Part shown: one piece after another, positions 48,200-59,721 of the stretch
Layout of the letters: each line of letters begins with the position of its first letter
Numbering within the stretch: position 1 is the first letter of the stretch
Assembly (NCBI GenBank): GCA_030737875.1
Contig: CM060910.1
Coordinates: forward strand, 635,735,303 to 635,799,302
Source of the DNA: Allium sativum
Lineage: Eukaryota > Streptophyta > Magnoliopsida > Asparagales > Amaryllidaceae
Direction of reading: 5' to 3'
Length of the DNA stretch: 64,000 nt
Notes under the pieces: model-generated
The model's input: the letters and a program-made list of their open reading frames with translations, nothing else
Told to the model about the DNA's origin: nothing
Databases searched by the model: none
Position numbers and translations under genes: made by a program

Positions 48200-49640
48200 G
48201 ACGCTCACCAAAACATGGTATTTCTTGTAGTTCAGGTCTGGGATCTAAACTAGACTGTCTAGATTTAGTATCGAATACTTAAGTAAATCCACTTTGTTTA
48301 GTTCAATTCAATCTAAGAAGTGGATAAAGGCTGTCACAGAGAACAATTTACATCAAAATGTAATCCAGCTTCATTTCTATGAGCCAATTTTATGGAATAA
48401 CCTTAAGATAACTTCTATTAGCGATAATTTAGTGAACATGACACATGAAAAATGGTCCAATTCAATTTTTTTGTTTATGGCAGCGAACCATATTATAACT
48501 TCTTGAAAGATTATATTGATAAAAATTGGAAGTTGAAAGGTAGTTATCAGCTATTCACGAGACATAATGGGTTTTTCATTATTAAGTGTGAATTAGCTGA
48601 AGACAGTGATAGGATCTTAGCTTCAGGCCCACATTTTTATAATAAAAGGTTGATTTACATGAAAAAGTGGCTGCCTGGAGTGAAATTAACAAGAAAATTC
48701 CTTGACTCCATTCCAGTTTAGATTAAGTTACCCAATTTAGATCTAGATTTTTGGTCATTTTGAGACTATTAGTAGGATAATTTCCATCTTGGGACAACCT
48801 ATTTGAATGGATAGTGTAACAGTGAATGAACGTCGTATTCCTTATGCTAGGATATTGGTAACGATAAGTATAGACTTTGATTTCCCTGAGGTCATTCCAA
48901 TTCACTATGAGAATGGAGATATTATTTGGAAAAGGATTTACTATGAATGGATTCCTTATGCATGTACTAAATGTAAAGTGTTTGGTCATTCTAAGGATGT
49001 GTGAAAGTCTACTGAAGCTTGGATTCCAAAGAAATCTTTTAATTCTAACAATGGAATGGATTTAGATGACACTTTGGACATTAAGGATAAACAAATGAAT
49101 ATTGCTGTTAGGGAATCTTCCTTGAAGTAGAAGAATGTTATTACTGGAAAAGATATGGGTACATATGTTTATCTTGGAAATTAGTCAAATATGACAGAGA
49201 CTCATGTAGCTGAATATAAATCTTCTATGGATAAGGTCTTGGATAAAAACAAATAGGTTGATGCTTCTAATCTTCCAAAAGTATCACCATTTAACAATTT
49301 GTATATTCAAAAATGTAGTGAGCAAATTGATGTGTGTGATAAAGAAATGGGTAACTCTGATGTTAAATCTAACTCTACAAGAAATTTAGAGGATTGCAGT
49401 GAGGTTCGGTCCTATGAAGAAATTGATGTTAATGATAATTTAATGGATGAATTTGGTACTTCTTCAAGCAGCTTCAAGAGGAGAAAATCAAGCCCAAATC
49501 TGGTAAGTTTAAGAGAGGAGGTAATTTAGTATATAGTGAAAACATAGTTGAGACAAACCCTGAGTGGGTCCAACCAGCTTCACAGATTCAGACTAGATTC
49601 AAATCAAAGAAAGGTAAGGATGAAGGGAGCATTCATAGAG
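48200..49640 (+). pseudogene. DUF4283/CCHC ORF1-type protein relic (LINE-like)
   Basis: Fragments in order match the plant DUF4283 proteins found in LINE ORF1 and captured copies: WNNLKITSISDNLV (48390-48440), GSYQLFTRHNGFFIIKCELA, GPHFYNKRLIYMKKWLPGVK, IKLPNLDLDFW (48720), then RRIPYARILVTISIDFDFPE and YYEWIPYACTKCKVFGHSKD with the final knuckle cysteine lost to a stop at 49003. An acidic, Ser-rich tail follows (49299-49529). These proteins bind RNA or DNA. At least one frameshift near 48450, a TAG at 48720 (Trp lost) and several later stops make it a pseudogene. No endonuclease or RT follows. Confidence 0.75.
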
Positions 49641-49989
49641 GTGTCATGAGTGAGGGAATTTCAAAAATGTGAACTGTTTGGTTATTATATATGATCTATT
49701 TCAGGAACTATGTCTTTCTAACTTCTCCAAAGTTCTGTTTTTTTTTTGTTCCAATTAGTTTTTTTTTCAAAGTTGTGCCTTTTGTTTTTGGATATGTCTT
49801 TCTCTTTCGGGTAGGTTCAATGTTCTGGTTTGGTCTCCAATATCGATATTTGATGTGATTCTAGAAGAAGGCTTTGGGATCTTTTGGTGCATGGTTCAGT
49901 CTGCAGGAACTTTGGTGTTGTCTTATATGTGTAGTGTTGATTTTTTACTGAATCTGGTGTATGCTTGAGGTTCTGTCTATGTGCTGGCC

Positions 49990-50360
49990 ATCCTATGTTC
50001 TTTCTAATGATATTTTGGTGAAGATGGCTCTTTTCTTTTAGCTTGTGTCAAAGTGTTTCTGCTTTTCTTTTCGATGTAGTTGTCTGGTGCGGTGGCTTCT
50101 TGAATTGCATACTAGACTCTATTACTTTGATATTCTTGAGCCCTTGAAATATTAGTATCTTAATACCCATGAGTCTTGAATCTCCTTTGAGATCTTTGAA
50201 TTCCTTGATATCTTGAATCTCTAATACTGTACGGTCTTCAATATTTATATCCTGCATCTACACATATATATTCTGGACAAGGATATTAGTATATACTTTA
50301 TAATCAATAATGTTATTAACTGAAACAAGTTTGTTGCCATCAAAATTCCATTCTACAACA
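49990..50360 (-). mobile_element. Copia LTR start on the minus strand (element G)
   Basis: Minus strand reads TTATCATCAAAAATGGGGAG then ATTGTTGTAGAATGG. The first part is the usual end of a Tork/SIRE-like polyprotein plus purine tract, and TGTTGTAG would open the 3' LTR at 50360. The lower end is not clear, and I find no coding remnant above 50384. Confidence 0.5.
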
Positions 50361-50374
50361 ATCTCCCCATTTTT
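50361..50374 (-). other. Polypurine tract of G
   Basis: AAAAATGGGGAGAT on the minus strand, directly before the LTR start at 50360. Confidence 0.5.
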
Positions 50375-50389
50375 GATGATAACAACCAT

Positions 50390-51005
50390 GGTTTATAAAA
50401 TATTCATACCTGATATTACCTGTTGATTCCTTAAATAATCCCCTTTTCACCATATATTTCTTATGACTCCCCCTTAAAAAAAGCCTACATTAACTATATC
50501 CTATTTTGTAATTTATCCCTCTTTATCATCAACAAAAAGTATATCAATCTAAACTCAAAATAATCCTAGTGACTAATTCTATGTATAAATCCCTCTAAAT
50601 CTATGAAATTTTCCTTAAATCTACAATTTTATTATAACTCCCCTTTAAACTAACACATGACTAAACCTAGCCTAAACTCTAATACGCTTAAAACTAGAAT
50701 AGGAATTTAATCTAGACTAAGAAATAATTTTGATATATAATATTTCCTTAAAACTAGATTAATGATAAGCCAGTATTTAAGCAATTTAATCCAAACAATC
50801 AACCAATTTAAGTTTTGTTGTCACAAAACATAAATTCAAATAAATTCAATCATTAAACCAAACATTTCTTGTAACTTCTATTTATCCTAAAAACCTATAA
50901 AGCTCCTGCTTTAATCTAATACTATAAGAACTATAAGTGAAAAAAGATAGTTATATTATTTAATACCTACATATGAATAAGTATATTTAACAAACCTATC
51001 AACCA
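50390..51005. other. AT-rich stretch without recognised genes
   Basis: Poor in G on the plus strand; no conserved frame found. Confidence 0.4.
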
Positions 51006-51009
51006 TAAA

Positions 51010-51180
51010 TGAAATTCAACCATGTCAAACAAGTCAATAAAGTTATTCAAGTCAAACAAATCAGACAAGTCAATTAAGCCAAAAAATTCAAACAAGTCAA
51101 TCAAGTCAAGCAAATCAATAAAGCCAAATAAGTCAAACAAATCAATCAAGCCAAACAAGTCAATCGAGCCAAACAAATAT
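51010..51180. repeat. Short tandem repeat of AAGTCAATCAA type
   Basis: Degenerate units of AAGYCAAACAARTCAATC. All lengths are near multiples of three, so both strands are open (a Lys-Ser-Asn-rich peptide on plus, a hydrophobic Leu-Phe-Ile-Asp peptide on minus). Not taken as a gene. Confidence 0.8.
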
Positions 51181-51216
51181 GTTATGTATTTAGTTTATAA
51201 TCATATTTATTTCTAA

Positions 51217-52600
51217 CTAGATAAAAACTCCCTATACAATATACTTGTCGTGTGTAGAGTAAAAAAGTTAACATGTAATGCAGTGTGTGTGGTATGTTGT
51301 TTATAATGAGGTATGTCATATGCAAAGCAATGTGAAATGATATATTGAATGAAATGCAACTTGTGATGTGGATGCATTTAATTTGAGATGCAATATAATG
51401 TATGAAATAATATGTGTAATGATGATATACAAAATGATTTGGTTATGATATCTATTATGAGATAATACATATACATTACTTGAATTGAACAAAGGTAATA
51501 TACATTAATTTCTAGACTTGAGTTACTGATACTAATGAAAGAGATTGAAGAATAGTAAAGATAAGAGTTTAATGGTAATTTAAATTATATTCATGATAGG
51601 TAGTAAAATATTTAGAATAATTCTATGAGAAATATGGAGTTAAATAATCTTAGTAGGGTGCTTCTTAGAAATAATATAGTAAATATTGAAGATCATTTTA
51701 AAGGAAATATAAAAATTTATCATATGAAGTAAACTATTTTGATATAAATATATATTCATAAAAAAAATTAATGTATTGTGAGATATCAATCTTTTAATAC
51801 AAATTAACTTCAGATTTATACTATAGAAATAAATTAATTTACTAAAGAAACATTTGAATGTTAAAACTTAAAATTAGAAAATTATTATATAAAATCTATT
51901 ATTATAACAAAATTAATTTTTTGATAAATTCTGCTAATATAGAATAAATTATGAAAATATGTTTTGTATGCCAAAGTATTCAGATTAAATATACAAATTT
52001 TATAAATCTAGTAAAATAAGATAGTCAAAATTAGTATTCAATTTCGAGTAGTATTCAATTCTTTATGTTATCATAGTTGAATATATATATATATATATAT
52101 ATAAGTTAGAGTATGTATGTTTAAACTACATATAAAAGGTATAAATTTATATTTTATAATAATATCAAATGTTTAACTTATTTCAAGAATATTAACATAT
52201 CTATGTACTATATATAATTTTATTGATTTATATAATTTAAATATATATTTTTGAAACAAAATATACGAAGACATAAGTAAATGAACAAAATTGATAACTA
52301 GAGTTTGAACTAACATTTTCATATTGAAAAGATGCCCTTTCAATTTTTCACAACCAAATCAAAGAGTAGTGAAATTTAAATTTAGAATAAGAAAAGATTT
52401 TAATTAGATTGGTATATTGATATGTATATTATGGTTGCGTAGTTAACCTAGGGGAAGACATCAGGGAGAGATAGCGCACATATATGAGATCGCGTATTTG
52501 TGATATTTTGGTTTTCAAAAACTATATATATATATATACACACACACTATTATTATATCTAAGGATGAAGTCATACTGCACACGCACCACATTGACATGG
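51217..52600. other. Very AT-rich DNA, no genes seen
   Basis: Includes TA runs at 52083-52102 and 52525-52538. No repeat from elsewhere in the window is recognised. A polypyrimidine-AG (ctctttacag) at about 52612-52621 directly precedes the E gag frame. Confidence 0.5.
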
Positions 52601-52629
52601 TTAATCATTTTCTCTTTACAGATTGAACG

Positions 52630-53712
52630 ATGAGCTGATATACGAGGAGTACGGGTTCAGGGGCCAACAGTAGGAATGTCCCTGATATAAGGGCAATGTT
52701 TACTACCTTCATGCGAGAGATGCTTAGGGATGCTCGGGGAGCAGTTCCTAATGCTGCTAACGGTGGTGGTGCAATTGTACAGGCGCCTAGGGCCGATTTC
52801 TTCAAGCTTAACAAAGATTATACTAGTCTTAGTGGGAATTCGTTCCACAGAACATAGTCGACTACGGATGTTCAAGATTGGCTTGATAGTTGTGAGCGTA
52901 TCTTTGAGGATTTAGGAATAGAAGATGCAATGAAAAGGAAGCTAGCATCGCGTCAGCTGCAAAGACGGGTAATGAATTGGTGGAACGCTATTAAGGCAGC
53001 TACTCCTGAGGATCATGTTACTTGGGATCAGTTTAAGGCCCGATTCAATGATAAGTTCATCCCAGCTGCTCAGAAATCAAAATTGTTTAGGAAGTTCTTG
53101 GAGCTTAAACAGAATGGTAGGGTAGTCACGGAATATATTGCTGAGTTCAACAATTTGTCGAAGTATGGATTATCTCTTATTGATACTGTCGAGAAGAAGA
53201 ATGAGAAGTTCATAACCGATCTAGATGGGTACTTGGGGGAAAGACTTACAAACCACATCGACGAGACTTTTGAATCTATTATGGGGAAAGCATTGAGATC
53301 AGAGAGCCTTTACCCTAAGTCAAAGGCCGAGGTTGCTGTTATATCTACAGACGAGCCGAAGCCGCAAGCAAGCGGTGAAGGCAAGAAGAATTCTCAGAAC
53401 AAGAGGAAGCAGAACCAAACCAAGGATGGTCAGAATAAGAAGAATAAGAATGATGGCGAGTGCTTTAGCTGTGACAACAAGGGCCACTATGCCAGAGATT
53501 GTCTGGAAAAGCCTGGGGAAAGGAAGTGCTTCAATTGTGGCCAAGCGGGACATCATAAGAATGAATGTCCACAACCCCCTAAAGAGAAGCAGATTGTGAG
53601 AGCATATGCTATCAAAGTTATTCCTTCTTCATTAAATGCCCCAACTGCAACGCAGAAGGGAAAGAGTGTCGTTATTCAAGGTATGCTTTCTATTTATGAT
53701 GTTTCTGTTTGA
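52630..53712 (+). pseudogene. Element E gag (Ty3/gypsy), nearly complete, two or more stops
   Basis: One frame runs from ATG 52630 with a TGA at codon 3 and a TAG at about 52856, then open to TGA 53710. Content: Retrotrans_gag core (VQDWLDSCERIFEDLGIE, then WWNAIKAATPEDHVTWDQFK, FIPAAQKSKLFRKFLELKQN), a Lys/Asn-rich linker, and two intact CCHC knuckles, CFSCDNKGHYARDC (53461-53502) and CFNCGQAGHHKNEC (53527-53568). It forms the particle that packages element RNA. Length is close to normal for gypsy gag. This is the best kept coding region in the window. Protease follows in the same frame after the final stop. Losing the early TGA would leave ATG 52930 as the longest open piece (260 codons). 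Confidence 0.85.
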
Positions 53713-53970
53713 ATTTTATTTGATACCAAGACATCCCATTCCTTCATACCTAGTGACCTGGTAGATAGGTTGGAATTGGAACTTGGGATTGTCGATAGAC
53801 CTTTAGTTGTGACGAACCCGATCGGTGGTTCGACTAGCCTTTGCATGATTTGTTGTAATGTGGTCTTATCGATTCATGGATGTATGTGTGCTTGTGATTG
53901 CATAGTTGTTTTGCTAGTATCATCTCACGTAGATTGTCTGAATTCAGAGGAGATGTTCCTTGAGTGCTTG
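53713..53970 (+). pseudogene. Element E aspartic protease, N-terminal half
   Basis: It continues the gag frame: LFDTKTSHSFIPSDLVDRLE, PLVVTNPIGGSTSLCM, then a decayed strand. It fits LFDTGASHSFIS..LV..L....PL.V..P.GGS, the gypsy protease that cuts the Gag-Pol polyprotein. The catalytic Asp is kept but the Gly of DTG is Lys, which would abolish activity. The second half (ILGMDWL region) is not present. Confidence 0.8.
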
Positions 53971-54285
53971 TCTGATATTGGTTTAGGCCTTTGGGGCTTG
54001 TGCTTAGGGAATGTCGAGTTCGACTAGGATGGTTTGCGTGAGATATAATAAGTTGTTGCGATTTCCATTGAATGATATCTCGGCTTACTCGAGGAGTGAT
54101 GTGCAGCCGTGACATGATAAGACTGTTCAATGGTATGGAGTGCTGCGAGTTGGATTTGATAGGGCTATGAGATGACTCGAGTGGGACTCGAGAAAGCTGC
54201 AAAGTAATGAATTGTTTAGGACCCTATGTTGATGTTCTCGTTGGTTCAAGAATGGTAGAACTTTGAAGGGATAAGATGTGCTCGT

Positions 54286-54510
54286 TGATCGTGGAGATAC
54301 AATGAAGATTAGGGCAATTCAAGTTGGACTTGAACTCGTAAAAGAAAAGTGGGTGTTCATTGATCGTGGAGATGCGACGAAGGTTAGAACGATTCAAGTT
54401 GGACTTGAACTCGTAAAGGAGAAATGGTTGTTCGTTGATCTTGGAGATGCAACGAATAGGGAGACGACTCTTGTTGGACTCGAGTTTGTGCTCGAGTTTG
54501 TGGGTAATGG
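54286..54510 (+). repeat. 75-bp coding minisatellite in E, three copies
   Basis: TGATCGTGGAGATRC recurs at 54286, 54361 and 54436 with a 75-bp period. The frame 54278-54577 repeats a 25-residue unit (DRGDATKVRTIQVGLELVKE type); copy three is diverged at its end. It lies where RT should be and has no similarity to RT. Confidence 0.88.
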
Positions 54511-54874
54511 ATACTTGAGACTGGGTCTGAGTATGTGGGTGGATCTTCTGATGAGAGTACCAAGAAATCGTCGATAGTTAGAGTGTTCTAGGCGGACTTG
54601 AAGCAGGGGTATCTGGGGACGCCCGTTACCTTGGATCCGTTGTACGTGACCTAGTCATCCTTGGAGGATAAACGTGCTTTGGACGTATGGTAGTCCGTTT
54701 GGGGCCGGGGCTTCCATTGGCCCTTGGGATTGGTTAGACCAGTCATGTAAGTATCGACGTATGTATGGCTTTAGCAGGTGATAAATAGGACATGTTTGAT
54801 GGAATGCTATGTTTGCTCTTATTTATATTCCCTTGGGTAGACTGTCACCTGTAGGATTCTGGTAATAGAGAACG

Positions 54875-54965
54875 AAGAGATGACGGTATACACGGATGCA
54901 TGTGGTACTAGACTAGGTGTTGTACTGATGCATTGAGTAGGAGACATGCCAGTTTAGATGCTATG
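54875..54965 (+). pseudogene. RNase H scrap of element E
   Basis: TVYTDACGTRLGVVLMH, then a stop, then VGDMPV: the start of gypsy RNase H (..YTDAS..GLG.VLMQ). It holds the first catalytic Asp; the rest is missing. Reverse transcriptase itself is absent upstream. Confidence 0.7.
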
Positions 54966-54994
54966 TTTCTTGAATGAAAGAAATTGGAGTATAT

Positions 54995-56035
54995 TATGGG
55001 ATATGATTTCAGACCTAAGTATGGATTGGATCCAGAAATGTTAGCAAGTTTGACGGATAGACCGACTTTGATTGAGCAGATTGGTTCCAGTTAGAGGGAC
55101 GATCCTAACCTAATGGAAATCATCTCCAAGGTAGGGCTGAATATCGATGGTGCGAAAAAGAACAAGTATGGACTTGATAGAAAAGGATGGCTTCGAAAGA
55201 ATGGGAGACTAGTTGTACCCAACGTTAACGGATTGAGAGATGAAGTGCTTAGAGAACGTCATCACTCAAAACTGACTATGCACCCTGGTGGTAACAAGAT
55301 GTATTGAGACATGAAGCAGACCTAATACTAGGAAGGGATGAAGAGAGACGTTGGGAAGTTTATATCCAAATGCATGAATTTCCAACTAGTTAAAGTTGAG
55401 CAAAAGGAGCCTAGTGGTTTGTTATAACCATTGGAAATTCTCAAATGGAAATGGGAACAAGTCTCAATGGATTTCACTGACGGTTTACCAAGGACTAGAT
55501 TGGATCATGATAGTATTTGGGTGGATCATGTATTAGAGGATCTCTTGAGGGCTTGTATATTAGATTTTGGTGGATCATGGGATGACCATTTGCATCTAGT
55601 TGAGCTTGCATATGATAATAGTTATCAGTCCAGTATTAGTATGACTCCATTTGAGGTTTTGTACGGAAGACCATGCAACTCACCATCATGTTAATTGGAA
55701 ACCAGTGAGAATTTGTGCTTGGACAAGAAGTAATAAGAGAAACTTCAGATAAGATGGCGGGAGTTCACAACATATTCCATGTTTCCCAGTTAAGAAGTTT
55801 GTGCATGACCCTAATGTGACTATTTCACCAAATCAGTTGGACGATATCGAGGTAGAACCCGAGGTGGTTGGGAACCACAAGACGATTCGTATTATCGGAC
55901 ATGATACGAAACAACTTTGAAGGAAGACGGTGAAACTAGTCAAAGTACAGTGGGGTGGGAATGAGAAAGACTGTACTTGGGAAACAGAGGAGAGCATAAG
56001 AAAGTCGTATTTAGAACTCTTTGTCTGGTAAGATT
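54995..56035 (+). pseudogene. Element E integrase with catalytic core deleted
   Basis: It joins retroviral-type DNA to chromosomes when intact. Visible parts: linker (FRPKYGLDPEMLASL, 55010); HHCC finger, LRERHHSKLTMHPGGNKMY (55245-55305) and KFISKCMNFQ (second Cys replaced by Phe); core start VSMDFTDGLPR with the first Asp; then a clean in-frame jump to EDLLRACILDFGGSWDDHLH and SYQSSISMTPFEVLYGRPC (55540-55675), which removes the second Asp and the Glu; tail LVKVQWGGNEKDCTWETEES with YLELF (55940-56025), chromodomain-type ending. Several stops. Tekay/Del-like by its tail. Confidence 0.85.
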
Positions 56036-56186
56036 TTAATAGTGATAGTTTCTTCCCTCGTTAGTAAACCGCGTGCTAGGATAGACTTGTTGTGTTTGTT
56101 ATGTATGTTTGATTGATTGCAAATAATTGATAGGCATGCGGTAACCTTGGTATGTTTTGGTTAAGGAATTTCGGGGGTGAAATTTC

Positions 56187-56199
56187 TTAAGGGAAAGAA
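56187..56199 (+). other. Polypurine tract of element E
   Basis: TTAAGGGAAAGAA before TGTAACGACCC, preceded by TTTCGGGGGTGAAATTTC as in the other gypsy elements here. Confidence 0.8.
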
Positions 56200-56582
56200 T
56201 GTAACGACCCGCATTCTATGCATCGGAGGATCGTGGAATATTTATTTCCTTTTCATATGAAGTCGTATGGTCTATCACTTTGGGGAAAGACTACTGGGGA
56301 CATTTCCCATGTTCACGATTTTTGCCGAATTTTAAATGACCATTTTGCCCTTAGCGAATTTTGTTTTGCCTATAACTTTTGATTGATAAGGAATTTTGAC
56401 CTGAAACCACTTCCATTAGATGCGGATGATGGTTTGCCTTTCCGTAGAGTGGTCACATTAATCAAATGGACTTACCGTTTGGGAGATATGGCTGAATTAA
56501 GGTTTGGAAAGTGAAAAACAGCTTAAATGGGCTTAATATGGTAATTAGCAGCTAGACCCATTGGGAATTTCGGGATTTGAGC

Positions 56583-56589
56583 TATATAA
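56583..56589 (+). promoter_or_regulatory. Probable TATA box of E LTR
   Basis: GAGCTATATAAGGGC, followed by pyrimidine-rich leader. Confidence 0.55.
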
Positions 56590-56664
56590 GGGCTGATTAG
56601 GATTAGAGAAACCTTTTCTTTGTCATTTTCCATCCGCCACTTACCTCTCTTCAACCCTAACAAT

Positions 56665-57605
56665 TGAAAGTGTGTGCGTGTACTTGTTCGGTAATAGTAC
56701 ACTCGGATAGTGTAATATGGAATAACACACAACTATTTGTCTAATACAATAGTTATGCAAATAAATATGAAATAGAAAGATCTCACAGAAACAGTATCAC
56801 AGATATGTAAATGCAGTAAAAGGAAAACCACACCAGGGATTTTTATACTAGTTCAGAGTACCGTCCTACATCCAGTCCCAGACCTCTCTTTGGATTTTCA
56901 CTAATCAACTACCTCGCTTCACCCGGAGGAACAGGTTCACAATACCCGAGCAGCCGAACGGGATTTCACGCCTCTTTCAACACGAGGACTTCACAACTTT
57001 GCCTCTCACAACGCGGAGGACTTCACACAAGATGAGTAGACTTGTAATTTGACAATGTGTGTTCTTAATAACACGAATTTGTCAATTCTTGTACAACCTT
57101 CCTATAATCTTATCCTCAAATAGAATTTGAATTCGTGAAGATTTGGAAGATGATATCGTGTTTGAATCAAAAGAATAGTATGTAGATTCTAGGATTCAAC
57201 AGCGATATAAGAAGATTATGAGCTTTTGAATGCTTTGAATGATCAAGAATGAAATCAGCAATAGATAGAATAGATAGAAAGAATTAGTTCTAGGATTGAT
57301 TATTTCATGTTGTATTTATAGAGGATAAAGAGTTGCAAACATTGGTGAAGAGAAGTATTGAACAGAAATGATTTTTGATGAAAGAAAAAGGAAGCAACCA
57401 TTGATGAATGAAGATGACTGTACGAAGAGTTGCTTTCAGTTCGAAGACCAGTCGACAGGTAAAAAATAACCAGTAGACTGGTATTTGAATATATATACGT
57501 TATATACATGTGTGCATGTTCATTGTGCATTTCTGCCCAGAAAGGCCGACCACACGTATTAAAACCGGTCGACCGGTTTCTGGCATTATGCACAATGAAT
57601 GTGCA

Positions 57606-57656
<51 letters not shown>

Positions 57657-57707
57657 TAACTACTGAGGTATATGATTATTTGAGGATAGATTTTAACATT
57701 TCTAACA
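56665..57707 (-). mobile_element. Copia-type LTR on the minus strand inside E's LTR
   Basis: Read on the minus strand it starts TGTTAGAAATG and ends about CACACTTTCA. It contains GGTCGACCGG palindromes and the CTAGTATAAAAATCCCTGG block seen in F's LTR. It splits the E LTR leader (ends at 56664, resumes at about 57708). I could not find a convincing target duplication. It has no internal region, so it is probably a solo LTR. Confidence 0.55.
57609..57654. repeat. (TA)n microsatellite
   Basis: About 23 TA units inside the copia LTR. Confidence 0.95.
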
Positions 57708-58339
57708 CAACTAAATTACTAAATAATCAACCACTAACTTTCGATACCTTTGAATCTCTTTTTTTTGTCGATCTTGAAACTTCTCCTTGTCATTAATCAA
57801 AATGCCATGAATTCCTTGATTCAACAACAATGGCCTCCAACACCCAAATCACCTTCTAATCACTGTTTAATCAAGTTTTAGCCTATTCTACGTCAAATCA
57901 AAGAGAAATAGCACCAAATCAGAGTTAGAGTTGCTGTTAGGCATTGGAATTCGATCCAAACAGTAGAAAAGTTTCAAATCTAAGATTATTTGTGGCTAAG
58001 GTGAGTGATTTGCATTGTTTTTTACTAATTACGGATAATTAGGGGTGATTAGTGTTAATTAAAAAAATTATACATGATTAAATTCTGGAAAAATGGTTAG
58101 AAATTTTAAAATATTATTTTAGGGCTTTGATAGAAATTTGGCTAATTTGGATAAGTTGCTAATTGCATGCTTAAACATGATTAAGGGGGATTAAGGGAAA
58201 ACATGGGTTTTGGGTATGTTTGATCTGTATATACATGTTAAATTGTTGTTTTGATGTTTGTGGATGATTGTACATATTGCTATTACTGTTTGGAATGATT
58301 TGTTATTACATGGAAAAGTTAGAATGGTCGAAAACGCCG

Positions 58340-58760
58340 TCGTATGACATAAACAGCTCGCTGGGAAGTTGCTGGAACCAGTGCAGGAAATGGGATCGGA
58401 TCGGACCCTGAACCCGTTCGTGACCATGGTGTCACGATCCGACCCAGACAAGACCTCACGAGCCAATCCAGGAAGAGAGGACCACGAACCGGTTGCTCCA
58501 CCACAACCCGAACATCTATGAAGCACCACGACCCGTTACTCCGAACCCGAGCCGGAGCACCAGAGTACCATGACCCCGACCCGAACTGGTGAAGGAGCTC
58601 GAACCGACCCGGATGGAGTGCCATTCACGAACTGTGCTTGCATATCCAAACTGATCTGATGCTTTGGAGCAGGCGCCACGAACTGGCGCGACCTGGAAGG
58701 AACTCACGACCTAACCCGAACGAGGAGAAGAGGACCAACCAGAATGAAGCTTGTTTTCGA
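58340..58760. repeat. GC-rich ACCCG-repeat tract of E LTR
   Basis: Dispersed GACCCGAACC-like motifs make both strands partly open (58191-58983, minus), but the frames overlap each other and have no known motif. Read as LTR leader sequence. Confidence 0.6.
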
Positions 58761-59226
58761 ACCGATCCAAGAGGAGACCAAAAACCCGAGATGCAAAGGT
58801 AGTCCAAATGAGAATCGAAGTTGTGACTCGGGATCCAGACGAGAACCATCGAGTTAACTTCATGATTGGATTTTGCTGCGGGACATGTGCAAAGGGGTTA
58901 TCGATACCTATAACTTTTGGTTCACCACTGAGAGACAGATTAGGGGCTCGTAGTGATAGTTGTACGGGGTTGGACTCTGTCATGGCCCAAAGATTAGGTG
59001 GCCAAAGTAGTGTATATCATATGCTTTACACACTGAGTGAGAGATGTAAGGATGATTGTTATGTTTGATGGTTGCTATCACCATGACCCACACCCCCCAT
59101 TCACACTTTATGTTAGTGTTACCTTAGAGTACTGTACATCTTGTTGTGCTAACTCTTTGGTTACAGGTTCAGGTATGATTAGATTATACCTATTATTGTT
59201 CTGTTTTTGCTGCTTATCGCTCATAC

Positions 59227-59240
59227 CAGACCTTTGTCTG
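59227..59240 (+). other. Conserved LTR inverted repeat (E)
   Basis: CAGACCTTTGTCTG followed by ACCCAGAG; five-base arms around CTTT, about 480 bases before the LTR end. Confidence 0.6.
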
Positions 59241-59721
59241 ACCCAGAGTTTTATGTCTCTTCTTATTACTCTGGGTGCTCCTAAAGAGCAGACTAGAGGC
59301 AGGTTAAGTGGTATGCACGAGTAGCAGAACCAGAGACGAGTAGGAGGCTTCCACGTATGATATACATATATACTCCCTGTGTTGTAGCTGGTCCCTACTT
59401 GGGCATTAGTAGTGTACCTTTTCTTTCTTTTGCTTTAGAGACAGTAATTTGCAATTGTAATAATGATGTTGGATCATAATTGTATTACAGATTACGCTGC
59501 TGTGATGATTTAGTTTTCAGCTTATGCATTGTCTCACCCGTTTTATGTTAAAGTTATGTTGTTATTATATTTTATCCCATGCGTTGTGAGACATTCTACA
59601 GGTTCCTTGTTAGTTCAAATTCATTTCTTTTCCTTTCTTTGGCGACCGTCCCATGCTAGTCGGGCATTGGCATAGCACACTTTCATTGGAAATGTCGGCT
59701 GGTGCGGGGCGGGCCGTCACA

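Larger units (their letters stand above)
56200..59721 (+). mobile_element. Element E, 3' LTR (with a copia LTR inside)
   Basis: TGTAACGACCCGC ... GCGGGCCGTCACA. About 2.48 kb once the minus-strand copia LTR is removed. Contains a TATA box, a GC-rich ACCCG-repeat tract (58340-58760), and the hairpin at 59227-59240. No 5' LTR of E is found upstream of gag. The LTR end meets copia element H without any spacer. Confidence 0.88.

Noticed and set aside
50967..51176. Hydrophobic Leu/Phe/Ile-rich minus-strand ORF as a membrane peptide
   Set aside because: Encoded by a short tandem repeat open on both strands.
53834..54202. Minus-strand ORF of 122 aa in element E
   Set aside because: Antisense to the protease remnant of E and downstream relic; no motif.
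58191..58983. Overlapping minus-strand ORFs in a GC-rich block
   Set aside because: Up to four frames overlap in the ACCCG-repeat tract of the E LTR; no domain and no codon-position signal visible.
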